Assembly (NCBI RefSeq): GCF_947500405.1
Contig: NZ_CANMRY010000005.1
Coordinates: 1 to 64,000, forward strand
Reading direction: 5' to 3'
From: an uncultured Maribacter sp.
GTDB lineage: Bacteria; Bacteroidota; Bacteroidia; Flavobacteriales; Flavobacteriaceae
Length of the DNA stretch: 64,000 nucleotides
Positions 16,604-25,687 of this stretch are shown here, in pieces (the first letter of the stretch is position 1; the number at the start of each line of letters is the position of its first letter). The notes under the pieces were generated by a model. The model had not been told where the DNA came from and did not search any database. It saw only the letters and a list, made by a program, of their open reading frames with translations. A program made the translations under genes and the position numbers.

Positions 16604-18565
16604 TTAGTGGTCTTTGGTATTTGCGTAATTATGAAACAACTCCATTATAGTTTTTGGGTTTTGTTCTTTCTTTAATTTGCGCTCTAGTTTATGAGTATCT
16701 TTATTTCGTAGAGCCAACACATCTTTGTGTGTTGCTTTTATTTGCGTATTTAATTCCTTTGCTTGTTCACAATCTAAGTAACTTTCTACGTGCTCTAAAA
16801 AATGAGGAATTACTACTTTGTCATAAGCATTAGTTATTTGTTTTTTTATTACTTCATCCATTAAAGTAGCCGTAAAAGGATTCCAAATTTTATCTATATA
16901 TATTTTTTGAAGGCTGTCTACCTGTACCGGAATATTAGCTGTAGTTTTAGCTAGTTCTAAATAGGTTTTATTGCATGCGAGGATAGATTTTGCTTTTTCT
17001 AATTTAAGCCCATTATCTTTTACAGTTGCATAAATACTTAGTTGTTCTTTAGATTTAGCTTTAATGCTTTGTAATGCTGGAACATATTTTTTATGGATAG
17101 CATTAGCTGTAGAATCTATGTAATTAGATAATGTAGTATTATCCGATATTAATGTTTCTTCTAGACTTATAAGTTCTTGTTGTCTTTGTTCTTTGGTTAG
17201 TTTGTTTACTACTATTTCTTGAATACGTACTAAGCTTTTTTCTACATTAGAAGCTATTTGAGCAATTTTTTCTAAACTGTTAGATGTAGCAAAAGAAACT
17301 TCTTTTTCGGTATAAAGTTCATAAGTTTTTTTACTTTTTTCATTTGTTAAGTCATTAGCTACAGTTATTGTTTTGGAAGAAGGGATTTTACCTTCCCATA
17401 AACTTTGTAAAACTGCTTCTCTTGGAAAAAATTCTATTATTTGTTGCTCGTTGTAAGAAACAAAATTGGCTATAGGATTTACAAACTTATTGGTAATTTC
17501 ATTGATAATATTGTAATAATAAAAAGACTCAGAATCTGAGAGTTTTAAAATGTTTAATTGTGTATTACGTAATAAAACTTCGCTTATTTTTTTTGAAGAG
17601 TTATTATTTTCTACAATAGTTTTTACCAAACCAACTTCTACAGAATCTAAAGGGTAATACGGGACTTTTACTTTTAGTTCTGGTGAAAAATTAGATTTTC
17701 CTAGCTTAGAAAGTATCCCATCTATCTTTTTATAGTAATCATTATTCTGTTTTAATAATTGTTCTATGTTCCCATGATAAATAGAATCTTCCCCATTTAA
17801 TGCTATTTGTAATTGAATAGCTTTTAAATAGCGTTTATCTAAATGTATAGTTTTTGTATTACTATTTTTGAGTGTGTAAATTGGAATAGTTTTGTTTCTA
17901 GAATCGTTTATTTGAATGTTTTTTAGAATACCATCAGAAAAATTCCAATCTTCATTGGTACCCATAGCATTACTAGAAAATAAGGACCATTGGTCATGTG
18001 CTAGTCCATTTCTTAAAAACCTTCCTACCAGGGTATTTTGCTCATTCTCTATACTAAAATCTTTTTGTGGAATTCCTTTATCAAACGTAATAGTACTTTT
18101 AAAAGTAGTTTTTTCTATTTCAGAATTCTTAATATGATTTACAGTGTATACCCATAAACCGTCTGGTTTACCCTGCTTAATTTTACCTTTCGCTTCTTCT
18201 TGAATACCATTAATATTTACCCGGTATTGGTAATTTACTAGTTGAGAACTTTTATCTGTTTTAAAATCACCAAATTGAAAAATCCAATCTCCTATAGGGT
18301 AATTTTCTTTAAAAGCACCTTTAAATAAAAAGGAAGAATCCTCTTTGTTTATTAATAAATCTAGATTAGAGCGGTACATTTTAAAATCGCCTTCTAAAAC
18401 AGTATCCTTAGAAATTAAATAGTAATTATATTCAGCTATACCAGCATATTTTTCAATAGCAAATGGGCCAGAATACTCTTGTGTTTGCCCAGACAAAGAA
18501 CTAGAAAAAAATAAAAATACTACTAAGCCAAATAAAAAGGGGTTGGTAAGCCTTTTATGGTTCAT
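16604..18565 (-). CDS. 653-aa secreted protein with MORN-like N-terminus
   Basis: A signal peptide covers about residues 1-26. Residues 30-215 show weak MORN/YwqK-like motifs (GNWIFQFGDF, PIGDWIFQ, PDGLWVYT, GRFLRNGLAHDQWSLFS). The remaining 430 residues are mainly helical, with many Asn, Lys and Thr and no recognisable enzyme motif. It is the first gene of a three-gene operon with DUF2490 and MORN proteins, so the three may form one envelope complex. Its function is unknown. Confidence 0.9.
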   Translation of the reverse strand: MNHKRLTNPFLFGLVVFLFFSSSLSGQTQEYSGPFAIEKYAGIAEYNYYLISKDTVLEGDFKMYRSNLDLLINKEDSSFLFKGAFKENYPIGDWIFQFGDFKTDKSSQLVNYQYRVNINGIQEEAKGKIKQGKPDGLWVYTVNHIKNSEIEKTTFKSTITFDKGIPQKDFSIENEQNTLVGRFLRNGLAHDQWSLFSSNAMGTNEDWNFSDGILKNIQINDSRNKTIPIYTLKNSNTKTIHLDKRYLKAIQLQIALNGEDSIYHGNIEQLLKQNNDYYKKIDGILSKLGKSNFSPELKVKVPYYPLDSVEVGLVKTIVENNNSSKKISEVLLRNTQLNILKLSDSESFYYYNIINEITNKFVNPIANFVSYNEQQIIEFFPREAVLQSLWEGKIPSSKTITVANDLTNEKSKKTYELYTEKEVSFATSNSLEKIAQIASNVEKSLVRIQEIVVNKLTKEQRQQELISLEETLISDNTTLSNYIDSTANAIHKKYVPALQSIKAKSKEQLSIYATVKDNGLKLEKAKSILACNKTYLELAKTTANIPVQVDSLQKIYIDKIWNPFTATLMDEVIKKQITNAYDKVVIPHFLEHVESYLDCEQAKELNTQIKATHKDVLALRNKDTHKLERKLKKEQNPKTIMELFHNYANTKDH

Positions 18566-18766
18566 ATGATGTTTTTAATTATACTTTTATACGTAAAAAA
18601 AAGCAAGTTAGATGTTCTTTTAAAAAAAATAGATTTTTAATCCTATAAAACACTAAAATAACTGCATTATATTGGTATTTATATAGTGTGTAAAGTTTTA
18701 GTGAATAGTTGTTTTTTTAGGTTTAATTACACAAAAAATACGTTTCAAAAAAGTATCTTCGCGCGA

Positions 18767-19666
18767 ATGTGGATGTATTTAGGCCTGCTATCGGCTTTAT
18801 TTTTAGGATTACATAATTTATGCAAAAAGCATGCGGTACAAGGAAATGAAGTATTTCCTGTGCTTTTAGGTACTACAACTGCTGGTTTTATGTTGTTACT
18901 GCCATTTTACATTGGTTCTTTAACATCTCCAGAATTTATGCAAAAAATAGGTTTTTATGTTGCCCAAATTTCTTGGAAAGTGCATGGTTTTATAGTAATA
19001 AAATCTATGATTATGGCATCTTCTTGGCTTTTGGCTTACCAAGCATTAAAGCATTTGCCTATAACCATTGTTACACCAATACGTTCTGCAGGTCCTTTTT
19101 TTACTTTTATTGGTGCTATATTCTTATACCAAGAGAGCCCTAATTTTTTGCAATGGGTTGGTTTTTTTCTTATTATATTTTCGGTACTTCTATATTCTAG
19201 AGTAGGAAAAAAAGAAGGTATAGATTTTAAAAATAATAAATGGATTTTTGCAATTATAGGAGCCACTTTCTTAGGTGCTTCTAGCGGTTTGTACGATAAA
19301 TTTTTAATTCAATACCAAGATTTAGCACCACAGACACTACAGTTTTGGTTTTGTTGGTATACCGTTTTAATTCTTTTAGTAATACTATCCATAACTTGGT
19401 TTCCAAATAAAGAAAAAAGAAAAGCATTTAAATGGCGTTGGACTATTCCCGTTGTTGGTATTTTATTACAAACAGCAGATTATTTTTATTTTAAAGCCCT
19501 GCAAGATTCAGAAGCTTTAATAATGCTATTATCGGCGATAAAAAGAAGTCAAATACTTATAGCCGTTTTAATTGGAGGTGTTGTTTTTAAAGAAAAAAAT
19601 AAAAGAAAAAAGCTTGTTCCTCTGATAGGTATTATGTTAGGAGTAGCATTAATTTTATATTCTTAG
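18767..19666 (+). CDS. EamA-family (DMT) transporter
   Basis: A 299-residue membrane protein of about ten helices starts with MWMYLGLLSALFLGLHNLCKKHA. Two EamA repeats are present. I place the start at ATG 18767 rather than at an in-frame GTG at 18686, because the intervening 27 residues are polar and non-conserved in style. The same region also contains a TATCTTCG box just before 18767, so the message may be almost leaderless. The substrate is unknown. It is only distantly like the other DMT gene at 11.3 kb. Confidence 0.88.
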   Translation: MWMYLGLLSALFLGLHNLCKKHAVQGNEVFPVLLGTTTAGFMLLLPFYIGSLTSPEFMQKIGFYVAQISWKVHGFIVIKSMIMASSWLLAYQALKHLPITIVTPIRSAGPFFTFIGAIFLYQESPNFLQWVGFFLIIFSVLLYSRVGKKEGIDFKNNKWIFAIIGATFLGASSGLYDKFLIQYQDLAPQTLQFWFCWYTVLILLVILSITWFPNKEKRKAFKWRWTIPVVGILLQTADYFYFKALQDSEALIMLLSAIKRSQILIAVLIGGVVFKEKNKRKKLVPLIGIMLGVALILYS

Positions 19667-19774
19667 TTTTTAAATTGTTGGCTGCGTAACACTTATATAA
19701 TAAAGCATTATTATTTTTGAGATTTAAGTAAGGTTACTTTATCATTATTAATTGCTGTAACTTTACACTTAGCT

Positions 19775-20596
19775 ATGATGTATAAAAAAGTCTTCTTTTT
19801 AAAGCTATACAAGCCTTATGGTGTTCTTAGTCAGTTTATATCAAACAACGATAAACAAAATCGTAAAAAGAGATTTTTAGGAGAGTTACAAGTTTTTCCA
19901 GAAGGTATTATGCCAGTAGGAAGGTTAGATGAAAAATCGGAAGGCTTATTATTACTAACTACTTGCGGTAAATGGAGTGATATTATTAACCAATCTGGTA
20001 TTGAAAAAGAATACCTAGCACAATTAGATGGCGAAATAACAGTAGAGGCTATAACCAAACTTGCACAAGGTGTAGAAATAGGCTTTTCAGGTAAAAAATA
20101 TATAACAAAGCCTTGTACTGTTCAAAAACTAATAGAAACCCCAGAATTACCTTTACCAAATTCTGCTATACGATTAGGGAGGCACCGCCCAAACTCATGG
20201 GTGCGTATAGTCCTAACAGAAGGCAAATTTAGACAAGTACGTAAAATGACGGCAGCTGTTGGTTTTCCTACGCTTAGACTTGTACGCGTTAGAATTGGAG
20301 ATGTTTATTTAGAGAACATGAAACCTGGTGAAGTTGCTCAAGTAGAAAATTCTAGTTTACTTACTATTGATTTTTCCACCAAAGAGAATTCTATAGGATT
20401 TTTATCTAAAAATATAGGTTCTCCAATTTTAGGAACTATCGTATTTATTTTTAGCTCGTTGGCTTTATTTAAAATACGTTCTACAGGATCTGTCCATGAA
20501 TGCATAGCAAGTTTAAAAGCTCCCCAATGTATTGGCATTATAATTTCTGCTTTAATATCTACACCAGCTTGTGCAGTTTCTTCGGGCATCATATGA
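19775..20596 (+). CDS. RluE/RsuA-type 23S/16S rRNA pseudouridine synthase
   Basis: The catalytic motif GRLDEKSEGLLLLT contains Asp52; RQVRKMTAAVGFPTLRLVRVRIG matches the C-terminal family motif. There is no N-terminal S4 domain, as in RluE. The family normally ends shortly after a P-G-E motif, here KPGEVAQVE at about residue 184, but this frame runs on for about 85 residues. That extra part lies antisense to the last 259 bases of the opposing metallo-beta-lactamase gene and is unlikely to be functional sequence. The natural stop codon seems to have been lost. Confidence 0.9.
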   Translation: MMYKKVFFLKLYKPYGVLSQFISNNDKQNRKKRFLGELQVFPEGIMPVGRLDEKSEGLLLLTTCGKWSDIINQSGIEKEYLAQLDGEITVEAITKLAQGVEIGFSGKKYITKPCTVQKLIETPELPLPNSAIRLGRHRPNSWVRIVLTEGKFRQVRKMTAAVGFPTLRLVRVRIGDVYLENMKPGEVAQVENSSLLTIDFSTKENSIGFLSKNIGSPILGTIVFIFSSLALFKIRSTGSVHECIASLKAPQCIGIIISALISTPACAVSSGII

Positions 20597-21501
20597 ATTT
20601 CACTCCATAATTCATTATACTGTCCGCATTCTAGTAAACCTATATCAAAAGGGCCATATTTATCTCCAATATCTTTAAAATGAGAGCCATAACCACTATC
20701 TCCACTAAAAAATATGTTTTCTGTAGTAGATTGTATTACCCAAGAACTCCATAAGGTAGTTCCACGGTCATTAATACCTCTACCAGAAAAATGCTGCGCA
20801 GGGGTACAAACTAATTTTAAATCGTTTAAAGTATTTTCTTGCCACCAATCTAGTTCTGTAATATTTTCTTTTGATACGCCCCAGGCTTGTAAATGTGCTC
20901 CTACCCCTAAAGGAGTATAAAAGTGAGTAACTTTTCCTTTTAGTTTTTTAATAGAACCATAATCTAAATGATCATAATGATCATGAGAAAGAATAACAGC
21001 ATCAATCTTTGGTAATTTTTCTATTTCTATAGGTAACTCTTTACTAAACCTATTATTTCCTAGCATTGGATGCGGTGCAGGTACCTTTCCAAACATTGGG
21101 TCTATTAGAATATTTTTGTTATTCATTTGTAGTAAAAAAGTAGAATGCCCAAACCAAACTAGCCTAGTTTGATCTTTATATTCTGCAATAGCAACAGAAT
21201 CTATTTTTTGAACAGTTATATTTTTTTTAGGAATTGTGTTGGGTTGCGGACTAAAATATAGTTTTAGCATTTTGGTAAAATTGCTAAAACTCATATTCAT
21301 TTTTACATCACCCAAATTTATAAAAGTTCCTTTTTTATAATTACTAGAGGCTGTAAACTTCTCTTTTTGTTCTTTGGAAGGAGTACCTCCAAATTCTGGG
21401 CTTAAGTTCACAAATAAAGCCACAATAATGCATATAACCACTAGTAGTGTACCTATAACTGCAAGCATACGTTTTAAAAATTTAAATGCTCTTTTTTTCA
21501 T
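20338..21501 (-). CDS. membrane-anchored metallo-beta-lactamase-fold hydrolase
   Basis: This 387-residue protein has an N-terminal membrane anchor (about 12-32) and an MBL-fold domain of the UlaG / NAPE-PLD-like type. The zinc motif is HDHYDH (His173, His175, Asp177, His178), preceded by WFGHSTFLLQMNNKNILIDP and followed by FFSGDSGYG and MPIHWGAF. The family includes N-acyl-phosphatidylethanolamine phospholipase D-like and lactonase-like enzymes; the substrate here is unknown. The 3' end overlaps the convergent pseudouridine synthase by 259 bases. It starts one base after the SDR-like gene stops, so the pair is probably cotranscribed. Confidence 0.93.
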   Translation of the reverse strand: MKKRAFKFLKRMLAVIGTLLVVICIIVALFVNLSPEFGGTPSKEQKEKFTASSNYKKGTFINLGDVKMNMSFSNFTKMLKLYFSPQPNTIPKKNITVQKIDSVAIAEYKDQTRLVWFGHSTFLLQMNNKNILIDPMFGKVPAPHPMLGNNRFSKELPIEIEKLPKIDAVILSHDHYDHLDYGSIKKLKGKVTHFYTPLGVGAHLQAWGVSKENITELDWWQENTLNDLKLVCTPAQHFSGRGINDRGTTLWSSWVIQSTTENIFFSGDSGYGSHFKDIGDKYGPFDIGLLECGQYNELWSEIHMMPEETAQAGVDIKAEIIMPIHWGAFKLAMHSWTDPVERILNKANELKINTIVPKIGEPIFLDKNPIEFSLVEKSIVSKLEFST

Positions 21502-21502
21502 T

Positions 21503-23056
21503 TTACCAATCTATAGGACGGTAATCTTTTAAAAATTTTCCGGACCAGTGTTTACCAGTATTTATTCCATCGATTAAAGGATCCATTACTCTAGCTGCCC
21601 CATCTACAATATCTAAAGGAGGCTGAAAATCGTGTAATTCTTCTTTTTTCTTTGCTAATTCTACAGGATCTTCATCGGTAACCCAACCTGTATCTACAGC
21701 GTTAATATAAATACCATCTTTAGCAAGACTACCAGCAGCAGTATGTGTAAGCATATTTAAAGCGGCTTTTGCCATATTGGTATGCGGGTGCCTGTCTTCC
21801 TTAAAAAAACGATGGAATTTACCTTCCATAGCAGAAACATTAATAATATGCTTTTTACCTGTATTGTCTTTCTTCATTACCTCAGACAAACGATTACAAA
21901 GTACAAAAGGAGCTACGGAATTTACTAATTGCACTTCTATCATTTCGGTAGTTTCAATTTCACCTAACTTAAGTCTCCAGCTGTTTGTTTTACGTAAATC
22001 TACCTGTTGTAAATCGGCATCTAACTCTCCTTCAGGGAAAACTTCTTGTGCCTGTAAAGAATTATCAAAACTATATGGTATTTGTGATAATTTTGCAGAA
22101 GCACGTATACCAATTCCTGGTTCTGGTCCATGCCACGTTACTGGCATATTTTGATTAGGGGAAGCGGTAGTTCTTAACTGCTTTAATTCCGCTAAACAAT
22201 TGGTATGATCTTGTAATAAACCTGCAGCGTATTTAGGTAATTCATCTATAGTTAACTCCTCATTAGGCATTAAATGTTTGTAGAAACCTGCCGGTCTACG
22301 TACAGTTTGTGCGGCATTATTTATTAAAATATCTAAGCGTTCATATTTTTGTTCTATAAAATTACAGAAGATTTCTACACTTGGAATATGTCTTAAATCT
22401 AATCCATGTATTTTTAATCGATGTCCCCATTGCGTAAAATCTTCTTCTTTAGAAAAACGTAAGGCAGAATCTACAGGGAAACGTGTGGTTGCTACAACGG
22501 TTGCTCCTGCACGTAAAAGCATTAGGGTAATATGATAGCCAATTTTTAGTCTAGAACCGGTAATAACAGCTACTTGCCCTGCTAAATCTGTGGTTTGAAA
22601 ACGTTTTGCATAATTAAAATCGCCACATTCGGTACACATAGTATCATAAAAATGATGTAATTGTGTAAAAAGTGTTTTGCATACATAGCAGTTTCTAGGT
22701 GACTCTAATTCCTGCAAGTCTTTTTCTTTGAGTTCTGCTTCTGGTAATAGCTTAGGAGCTACAAAAACTACGGATTCTCTAGCACTACGGATTCCAGTTA
22801 CTTTACGCGCATTTTTATCTCTTGCAGCCTGTTTTCTTTTTTGTGCTTTTTTGGCATCTTTTTTTCTTCTAGAAAACTCTTCTCTATTAGGCCTAGATAA
22901 TTTACCCGAGGCTTTTAATAAAGCAGTTCTTTTTTCCTTAGAAATTTCGAAAATCTCATTGGTATTATTAATTAAATGTTCTAGGACAGAAATGCATTTA
23001 TCTATTTCGGACTCACTAATACTATTAGGGTTTTCTATATCTTCTTTATCACTCAT
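21503..23056 (-). CDS. zinc-ribbon/SDR-like protein lacking the catalytic Tyr
   Basis: The 517 residues comprise a charged basic N-terminus (60-90), a four-Cys zinc-binding site (Cys123, Cys126, Cys141, Cys144), and a Rossmann SDR domain from about 158 (nucleotide loop TGSRLKIG 166-173, NNAA motif later). The C-terminal part has INVSAMEG, then [11 protein letters not shown]. The usual Tyr-x-x-x-Lys of SDR enzymes reads Thr-x-x-x-Lys here. It may bind NAD(P) without classical reductase chemistry. It is probably cotranscribed with the MBL gene downstream. The function is unknown. Confidence 0.9.
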   Translation of the reverse strand: MSDKEDIENPNSISESEIDKCISVLEHLINNTNEIFEISKEKRTALLKASGKLSRPNREEFSRRKKDAKKAQKRKQAARDKNARKVTGIRSARESVVFVAPKLLPEAELKEKDLQELESPRNCYVCKTLFTQLHHFYDTMCTECGDFNYAKRFQTTDLAGQVAVITGSRLKIGYHITLMLLRAGATVVATTRFPVDSALRFSKEEDFTQWGHRLKIHGLDLRHIPSVEIFCNFIEQKYERLDILINNAAQTVRRPAGFYKHLMPNEELTIDELPKYAAGLLQDHTNCLAELKQLRTTASPNQNMPVTWHGPEPGIGIRASAKLSQIPYSFDNSLQAQEVFPEGELDADLQQVDLRKTNSWRLKLGEIETTEMIEVQLVNSVAPFVLCNRLSEVMKKDNTGKKHIINVSAMEGKFHRFFKEDRHPHTNMAKAALNMLTHTAAGSLAKDGIYINAVDTGWVTDEDPVELAKKKEELHDFQPPLDIVDGAARVMDPLIDGINTGKHWSGKFLKDYRPIDW

Positions 23057-23094
23057 AAAATATATCCAATAAAACTATTTAAAAAAATAGAAAC

Positions 23095-24450
23095 TTATTT
23101 ACGTTTGTTTCTTTTATTATAGTTTTTATCACCTTTTGTTTTTCTCTTTTTGTACTTTTTTTCTATGATTCTTTTGTAAGATCCTCCTTGGTTAGTTTTC
23201 TTGTTTTTTTCTGATTTCTCATGAAAACTTGGCCCTGGAGCATCTTCATCGCTTATTTTAATAGGATTGTTAGGCTCTATTACTTTAGGCTTTTCTTCTG
23301 GAGTTTTCTTTTCAGAAATTTCTATATGTTCTGGAAAGGGAATGTTTGGAATAGAAAAATCCATAAGACTCTCTATTGCCTCTTTATCTTCTGCTTCTTT
23401 AGGTGTATAAAACAATAAAGCATTTCCTTTTTTCTCTGCCCTACCCGTTCTACCAATTCTATGAATATAGTTTTCAGGAAAAGATGGGGTATCAAAATTT
23501 ATAACATGGGATATTTCATCTAAATCTAAACCACGCGCCATAACATCTGTAGTTACTAATATTCGGTTTTTACCCTCATCAAACTGGCGAATAGAACGTA
23601 CTCTATAATTTTGAGTTTTGTTAGAGTGAATTAAACATATTTCTTCACTATATATATCTTCTAAAACAGCAAACAAACGGTCTGCACTTTTCTTATTAGA
23701 GACAAATACTAACACTTTATGAAAAACTTCCGCATCTTGAAGAATATCTACTAAAAGATTGGCTTTGGTATAAAAGTTAGGAACTTCATAACAACTTTGT
23801 GTAATGTTTTCTAACGGTGTTCCACTTAATGCAACAGACACTTTCTGCGTATCTTTAAAAAAATTGGTTATTAGGTTTTCAATTTCATCGGTCATTGTTG
23901 CAGAGAACATTATATTTTGCCTTTTCTTAGGAAGCAAATCCATAATATTTGTTAGCTGAAAACGAAAACCTAAATCTAGCATTACATCCACTTCATCTAT
24001 CACTAATTTTTTAATCATTTTAAGCTGTAGAGCTCTACTTAGAACCAAATCATATAAACGGCCAGGTGTAGCTACAATAATATCTGCACCCTGCATTACT
24101 GCCATTTTTTGGGTGTTTATATTAGTGCCACCATACACAGCTAGGGTTCTTACATTCTTATATTTGGTAAATTTTTCTATCTCTTCTACTACTTGTAATA
24201 CAAGTTCTCTAGTAGGAACTATGACTAAAGCTTTAGGATGAATATCTTCTGAATACGGCAATGTATTTAGCACAGGAAGCATATATGCAAAGGTCTTTCC
24301 TGTTCCAGTTTGTGCAATACCAATCATATCTTTACCCGACATAATTACTGGAAAAGCTTTAGATTGTATGGGTGTTGGTTGGGTAAACCCCATGTCTGCA
24401 ATAGCATTGCGTAATGGTGTTCCTATTTTAAAATCGTTAAAAGATTGCAT
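23095..24450 (-). CDS. DEAD-box-type RNA helicase (RhlE-like) with DEVD motif
   Basis: This 451-residue protein carries the motifs of an ATP-dependent RNA helicase in order: Q motif (FTQPTPIQ), motif I AQTGTGKT (46-53), PTREL, GG, TPGR, motif II DEVD (152-155) instead of DEAD, motif III SAT, ARGLDL and HRIGRTGR. The C-terminal tail (about 370-451) is Lys-rich and probably binds RNA. The Asp-Glu pair needed for Mg-ATP is kept, so activity is likely. A promoter candidate lies just upstream. Confidence 0.94.
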   Translation of the reverse strand: MQSFNDFKIGTPLRNAIADMGFTQPTPIQSKAFPVIMSGKDMIGIAQTGTGKTFAYMLPVLNTLPYSEDIHPKALVIVPTRELVLQVVEEIEKFTKYKNVRTLAVYGGTNINTQKMAVMQGADIIVATPGRLYDLVLSRALQLKMIKKLVIDEVDVMLDLGFRFQLTNIMDLLPKKRQNIMFSATMTDEIENLITNFFKDTQKVSVALSGTPLENITQSCYEVPNFYTKANLLVDILQDAEVFHKVLVFVSNKKSADRLFAVLEDIYSEEICLIHSNKTQNYRVRSIRQFDEGKNRILVTTDVMARGLDLDEISHVINFDTPSFPENYIHRIGRTGRAEKKGNALLFYTPKEAEDKEAIESLMDFSIPNIPFPEHIEISEKKTPEEKPKVIEPNNPIKISDEDAPGPSFHEKSEKNKKTNQGGSYKRIIEKKYKKRKTKGDKNYNKRNKRK

Positions 24451-24464
24451 ACACTAAATTTTTG

Positions 24465-24489
24465 CAAAGATAGCTACATTATAGTGCAA
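24465..24489 (-). promoter_or_regulatory. promoter candidate of the RNA helicase gene
   Basis: The minus strand has TATCTTTG at 24472-24465, an exact TAnnTTTG box, and a TTG at 24489-24487. The spacing of 14 bases is shorter than usual. A start site about 8 bases before the start codon would follow. Confidence 0.45.
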
Positions 24490-24540
24490 GTTTACATAAA
24501 TAAAAAGATATAATAGTACCTGATTTTAAACCCTTTAAGT

Positions 24541-25533
24541 TTAATTATTTACTAATCTTCTAAGTGCTACCCATTGTTTAAGCATATCTCTAGAATCACA
24601 AGCAGGATACCCTAAAACGGTTTTGCCAGCAGGAACATCGCTAACCACACCAGAACCAGCACCTACTTTTGCACCAGCGTGTATGGTTGTATGGTCATTT
24701 ATAGAGGCACTACCACCAATAATTACGCCGTCTCCTAAGGTTACAGAACCCGCAAGTCCACTACTTCCGGCCATGATGCAACAACGTCCTAAAACACAAT
24801 TATGACCTATTTGTACTAGGTTATCTATTTTACAGCCATCTCCAAGAATGGTAGAGCTAAATTTGCCTCTGTCTATACATGAATTGGCGCCAACTTCTAC
24901 ATGATTACCAATTACTACATTGCCAATATGTGGAATCTTAACTAGACCTCTACCGTCTTCACTTGGTCTATAACCAAAACCATCTGCTCCAATACTTACA
25001 TTGTTATGAAAAATACAATGCGAACCAATTATAGAACGTTCTCTAATTACGGTTCCAGACCAAATTGTAGTATTTGCGCCAATTTCAGAATCATCAAAAA
25101 TACTAACATTAGGATATACTATTACGCCTTCTGCAATTTTAACATTTTTTCCAATATAGCTATTTGCTCCAATTTGTGCACCTTTACTAATAGTAGCAGT
25201 TTCATGAATAACAGCTGTAGTATGTATATCAATTTCAAACACAGGTGGCTCTGGACTAAAAACACCTAATAATTTAGCCATTGCTAAATCTGCACACTTT
25301 ACTTTAATAACCGCTTGATTGTCTTTAGGCATTATTTTAATGTTTTCACTAACTATTGCAGCACATGCCTTAGAGTCTTTCCAAAGTGATGTATGTTTTT
25401 TACTACCAATGAAAGTTATTTGATTTGGAGTAGCGTTTTTTAATTGATTTAGTCCGGTAATTTTTTTAGAAGTATCTCCTATTAATTCTCCAGATAAAAT
25501 AGTGTTTATCTCTTGGATGCTGAATGAATGCAT
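24541..25533 (-). CDS. lpxD: UDP-3-O-(3-hydroxyacyl)glucosamine N-acyltransferase
   Basis: This 330-residue enzyme performs the third step of lipid A synthesis, adding a 3-hydroxyacyl chain from ACP to UDP-3-O-acylglucosamine. The N-terminal uridine-binding domain (1-100) is followed by the left-handed beta-helix of hexapeptide repeats (about 103-310). The catalytic His is His244 in the DNLVQIGHNCVLG motif. The length fits the family. It stands alone, not next to lpxA/fabZ. Many Bacteroidetes have more than one lpxD copy, so this may be an extra copy. Confidence 0.95.
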   Translation of the reverse strand: MHSFSIQEINTILSGELIGDTSKKITGLNQLKNATPNQITFIGSKKHTSLWKDSKACAAIVSENIKIMPKDNQAVIKVKCADLAMAKLLGVFSPEPPVFEIDIHTTAVIHETATISKGAQIGANSYIGKNVKIAEGVIVYPNVSIFDDSEIGANTTIWSGTVIRERSIIGSHCIFHNNVSIGADGFGYRPSEDGRGLVKIPHIGNVVIGNHVEVGANSCIDRGKFSSTILGDGCKIDNLVQIGHNCVLGRCCIMAGSSGLAGSVTLGDGVIIGGSASINDHTTIHAGAKVGAGSGVVSDVPAGKTVLGYPACDSRDMLKQWVALRRLVNN

Positions 25534-25634
25534 ATAGTAATTATTGGTTGTTTTTTAACTGAAAAAATGAAAATTACGTAAAAAATATCCTAAAATGTCA
25601 TTTCTTTAAGAAATATGTAATAAAAGTGGCTAAA

Positions 25635-25670
25635 AAAAAGCTCCTTTAAATCTTTTCAAAGGAGCTTTTT
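25635..25670 (-). terminator. intrinsic terminator after superfamily II helicase
   Basis: A 13-base perfect stem (25635-25647 with 25658-25670, core AGCTCCTTT/AAAGGAGCT) is flanked by A and T runs, so it can work in either direction. It lies 18 bases past the stop of the minus-strand helicase. Confidence 0.93.
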
Positions 25671-25687
25671 TATTTTATACAAAAAAG

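Noticed and set aside
18686..18766. GTG start 81 bases upstream for the DMT gene
   Set aside because: The extra residues are polar and unlike the family. The ATG at 18767 starts right at the first membrane segment.
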